A stretch of DNA of 6,740 nucleotides from Flavobacteriales bacterium (lineage in GTDB: Bacteria > Bacteroidota > Bacteroidia > Flavobacteriales_D > Parvicellaceae), in the NCBI GenBank assembly GCA_027047735.1, contig JALTUD010000224.1:1-6740 (forward strand), in the 5' to 3' direction. The notes beneath the pieces are model-generated. The model made no database searches. It saw only the letters and a list, made by a program, of their open reading frames with translations, and was not told where the DNA came from. Position 1 is the first letter of the stretch. Each line of letters begins with the position of its first letter. Position numbers and translations under genes: made by a program. This document shows positions 4,526-6,740 of the stretch, piece by piece.

Positions 4526-6740
4526 CTAATCGAAGATAACTTTCATCTCTACTCTTCTATTTTTTTGTTTTCCTTCTTTTGTTTTGTTATCCGCAATTGG
4601 TTGAGTTTCTCCGAAACCTTCTACAATTAAACGGTCGGGGCTAATACCTTTTGCCGTTAAGTAATTTGCAACGGCTTGTGCCCTTTCTTTTGATAGTCGG
4701 AGGTTTGCTGAAGCACTTCCATCACTATCGGTATGACCGGAAATTCTTAATCTCCACGTTGGTTTCTTTTGTAATAATTCTGCCAACGCTTGTAAAGATG
4801 GATAAGAGGCATCTTTGATGATTGCTCTTCCTGATTCGAACTCTAAGTTATCAAATGCCGTATTCAACACTTCTTGTTCTTCTTTTTTGATTTCAGGACA
4901 ACCATTGTTAGAAGCAGGTCCCGGAGTATTCGGGCATTTGTCCGTTTTGTTCGGTACGCCGTCTTTGTCGGAATCTTCATTCGGGCAACCTTGATTTTCG
5001 ATTAATCCCGGAGTATTCGGACATTTATCTTTGTTGTCTTTTACTCCATCATTATCCCTGTCTCCCCATGGACAACCGTTGTTCTCCATATCTCCGGCTT
5101 CCATTGGGCAAGCATCGATATGGTCAGGTAAACCGTCTGCATCACTGTCCGGACAACCTTCCATATCTTTTGAACCTACTTGGGTAGGACATTTATCTTC
5201 GCTATCTTGGATGCCGTCTTCATCAGTATCCGGGCAACCTTCAAAGGCTTTTATTCCTGCAACATCCGGACATTTATCTTCAGCATCGATAATTCCGTCA
5301 GCATCTTTGTCCGGGCATCCGTTTGTTTCTTTCTTTCCTTTTTCCGTAGGACAAGCATCTTCACTATCTTTTATGCCATCTCCATCTGTATCCGGACAAC
5401 CTTTAAAGGCTGGTATTCCTGCAACTTGAGGACAAGCATCTTCATGGTCAGGGATACTGTCTTTGTCGGAGTCAGGGCAACCGTTAAAAATTTCCAATCC
5501 GGCTACTTCAGGGCAATTATCTTTTTTGTCTTTTATACCGTCGCCGTCTTTATCTTTATTTTTGCGACCGAATGTTAAGTTAATTCCTGCTCTTACGTGC
5601 ATGTTTTTAGCACTGTAAGGGTATTTAAAGCTAGAGCTTCCGGTTTTCATCTCAGCCAGTTTTCCTGCCAATACATTGTCGGTAATCATATATATTTGGA
5701 AAGAACCTAAATTCAGACTCATACCTAATCCTATGTTTTGGTAATCTCTATGCGTAATAGAATAAGATGCCGTAAGTTGTAAGATACGACCTAAGTCTTG
5801 CGTGTAGGCAACAGAATAAGAAGGTCTTAGACGACCTCTAAATAATTCTCCGTGAAATAAACCTGAAACTTTACCTCTGTACTTTCCTGCATCAAATAGT
5901 TTATAACTTCCCGTTAAATAGAATCTTGTCATCAAAGAAGTTGAATAAGCTTTGGTGTTGGAAGTAGCATTAAAGCTGTTTTTAAAATCATCTTCGGTTC
6001 TGGTTACAAGAGCGTCAATAGAATCTTGCCTTACAGAGTCCGCCGCCATTACTGCGTTGGAAAAATCAATTCCTCTAAAGACAAATTCACCGTTATCGGT
6101 TACCACATTTTTAACGTCATTTTTCCAACGGATAAATCCTAAGTCTAATACACTTGCAGCAACGGTTATTTTATCATTAAGTTGGTAAGTTGCACCCAAG
6201 TCAATAGCGAAGCCTCTGTTTTTTCTTTTCATTAAATAGGACTTGAAATCGTTATTTTCCAAGTCATTGTTACCATCAATACTATCTGTTAACGTGTACA
6301 AACCTGAGGTGTTTACATCATATTGACCGCTAATCGTCCAATCGTAAGTATTCGGGTCGGTTTTCCATTTAATGTCGCTCTTTTTAGTGTGGATATTTTC
6401 CATGCCGTATAAGTATTTTACTTTAGCTCCAACACTTAATTTATCTCCCAATTCACGTTGAAGTCCCAAAGCGTATTCCCTGTAATGGTTTAATTCCATT
6501 CCGAAATTTGAGAAATCTAATGTTCCATCGTTGAGTTGAGAAAAATTGGCATTTCCCGTTAAAGGAAAACGCAATAAATCTCCCGGTAAAGTTAATCGGG
6601 CAAAAGCATTTTCCGTAATGTTAAAACTAATGTAGTTCTTCTCTTTAAAAAGAAAACCGAAATTGATAAGGTCAACTTTAGAAGAAAAACTAATGTCGTT
6701 TCTCTTTTTCCACATCGACTTTAGATGGTCGATTCTCAGT
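4526..6740 (-). CDS. OmpA-family outer-membrane protein with DUF5723-like barrel and thrombospondin type 3 repeats, N-terminally partial
   Basis: A large surface protein likely joining the outer membrane to peptidoglycan. The frame stays open to the window edge (LRIDHLKS precedes the Met at 6715), so the true start and signal peptide lie outside. Numbering from that Met: residues 1-383 are beta-rich with alternating aromatic strands (e.g. YALGLQRELGDKLSVGAKVKYLYG) and resemble the DUF5723 barrel of Bacteroidota. Residues 388-607 are eight Asp-rich thrombospondin type 3 repeats with DxDxDGxxDxxDxCP motifs, expected to bind Ca2+. Residues 617-729 are an OmpA C-terminal domain with GHTDSDG (Asp663) and NLRLSKERAQ (Arg678), the pair that contacts diaminopimelate of peptidoglycan. 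It ends NRRVEMKVIFD, typical of the domain. A strong terminator follows. The domain order is secure; the barrel assignment is by resemblance. The role (anchoring, adhesion or gliding-linked) is not shown here. Confidence 0.92.
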   Translation of the reverse strand, partial: LRIDHLKSMWKKRNDISFSSKVDLINFGFLFKEKNYISFNITENAFARLTLPGDLLRFPLTGNANFSQLNDGTLDFSNFGMELNHYREYALGLQRELGDKLSVGAKVKYLYGMENIHTKKSDIKWKTDPNTYDWTISGQYDVNTSGLYTLTDSIDGNNDLENNDFKSYLMKRKNRGFAIDLGATYQLNDKITVAASVLDLGFIRWKNDVKNVVTDNGEFVFRGIDFSNAVMAADSVRQDSIDALVTRTEDDFKNSFNATSNTKAYSTSLMTRFYLTGSYKLFDAGKYRGKVSGLFHGELFRGRLRPSYSVAYTQDLGRILQLTASYSITHRDYQNIGLGMSLNLGSFQIYMITDNVLAGKLAEMKTGSSSFKYPYSAKNMHVRAGINLTFGRKNKDKDGDGIKDKKDNCPEVAGLEIFNGCPDSDKDSIPDHEDACPQVAGIPAFKGCPDTDGDGIKDSEDACPTEKGKKETNGCPDKDADGIIDAEDKCPDVAGIKAFEGCPDTDEDGIQDSEDKCPTQVGSKDMEGCPDSDADGLPDHIDACPMEAGDMENNGCPWGDRDNDGVKDNKDKCPNTPGLIENQGCPNEDSDKDGVPNKTDKCPNTPGPASNNGCPEIKKEEQEVLNTAFDNLEFESGRAIIKDASYPSLQALAELLQKKPTWRLRISGHTDSDGSASANLRLSKERAQAVANYLTAKGISPDRLIVEGFGETQPIADNKTKEGKQKNRRVEMKVIFD
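4895..5554 (-). repeat. Eight in-frame thrombospondin type 3 repeats with about 81-bp period
   Basis: This coding tandem repeat encodes eight units of 26-29 residues, each built as DxDxDGxxDxxDxCPxxxG...GCP. Each unit has two conserved Cys that could form disulfides in the periplasm or on the surface, and Asp clusters for Ca2+. Units 2-3 and 4-5 form a longer repeat: 5226-5263 and 5388-5425 agree at 34 of 38 bases exactly 162 bp apart. Units 1-6 favour VAG or mixed linkers; units 7-8 share DKCPNTPG. Unit 2 has Ser for the usual Gly (DKDSIPD) and unit 8 has Asn for a conserved Asp (VPNKTD). Confidence 0.85.

Noticed and set aside
4400..4630. 76-codon + strand frame across the terminator and two gene ends
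   Set aside because: It is antisense to the starts and ends of two supported genes, runs through the terminator hairpin, and gives Phe/Ser-rich low-complexity protein.
4895..5554. Regular about 81-bp period considered as a CRISPR or non-coding tandem array
   Set aside because: The period is in frame, translates to thrombospondin type 3 repeats, and the units diverge at silent and variable codons; there are no identical repeats with unique spacers.
5031..5578. Two + strand open frames (5031-5429 and 5180-5578) opposite the thrombospondin repeats
   Set aside because: They are Ser/Pro/Gly- or Phe/Ile-rich mirror images of the Asp/Cys/Pro codon pattern on the minus strand; long antisense frames are expected over such a repeat.

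Overview
The window is an AT-rich stretch of a bacterial chromosome, most likely from the Bacteroidota and probably the class Flavobacteriia. Three things point there: an IPExxxVDY-type small protein, an outer-membrane protein with a DUF5723-like barrel followed by thrombospondin type 3 repeats and an OmpA domain, and a TAnnTTTG-type promoter element with no clear Shine-Dalgarno sequences. The genus cannot be determined from the sequence. Most of the genes are housekeeping or envelope genes.

Layout. Positions 1-2000 (+) hold a PlsB-like acyltransferase, cut by the window start, overlapping gpsA by 4 bp (ATGA). GpsA makes sn-glycerol-3-phosphate and the acyltransferase probably esterifies it, so the pair forms a compact phospholipid-entry operon. 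Positions 2001-2417 form a 417-bp gap packed with inverted repeats. Its 3' half (about 2174-2319) folds into a closed multi-branch structure that resembles the Flavo-1 structured RNA as I remember it. A Bacteroidota-type -7 element lies just before the next gene. Positions 2418-4026 (+) hold a class I (IscS/NifS-type) cysteine desulfurase and, 43 bp later, a PaaI-type hotdog thioesterase, probably co-transcribed.

Positions 4036-6740 (-) converge on that pair with a 9-bp gap. In transcription order they hold a large OmpA-family protein, whose N-terminus lies beyond the right edge, then a strong intrinsic terminator, then a small IPExxxVDY-family gene whose start codon sits only a few bases past the terminator T-tract.

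The most interesting region is the structured gap at 2001-2417. It holds three or four hairpins, a duplicated 10-bp box and a closing stem, and it encodes no convincing protein. Next are the terminator placement ahead of the IPExxxVDY gene and the 162-bp higher-order periodicity in the Ca2+-binding repeat region. I saw no CRISPR, tRNA, rRNA, transposase, phage or defence gene.
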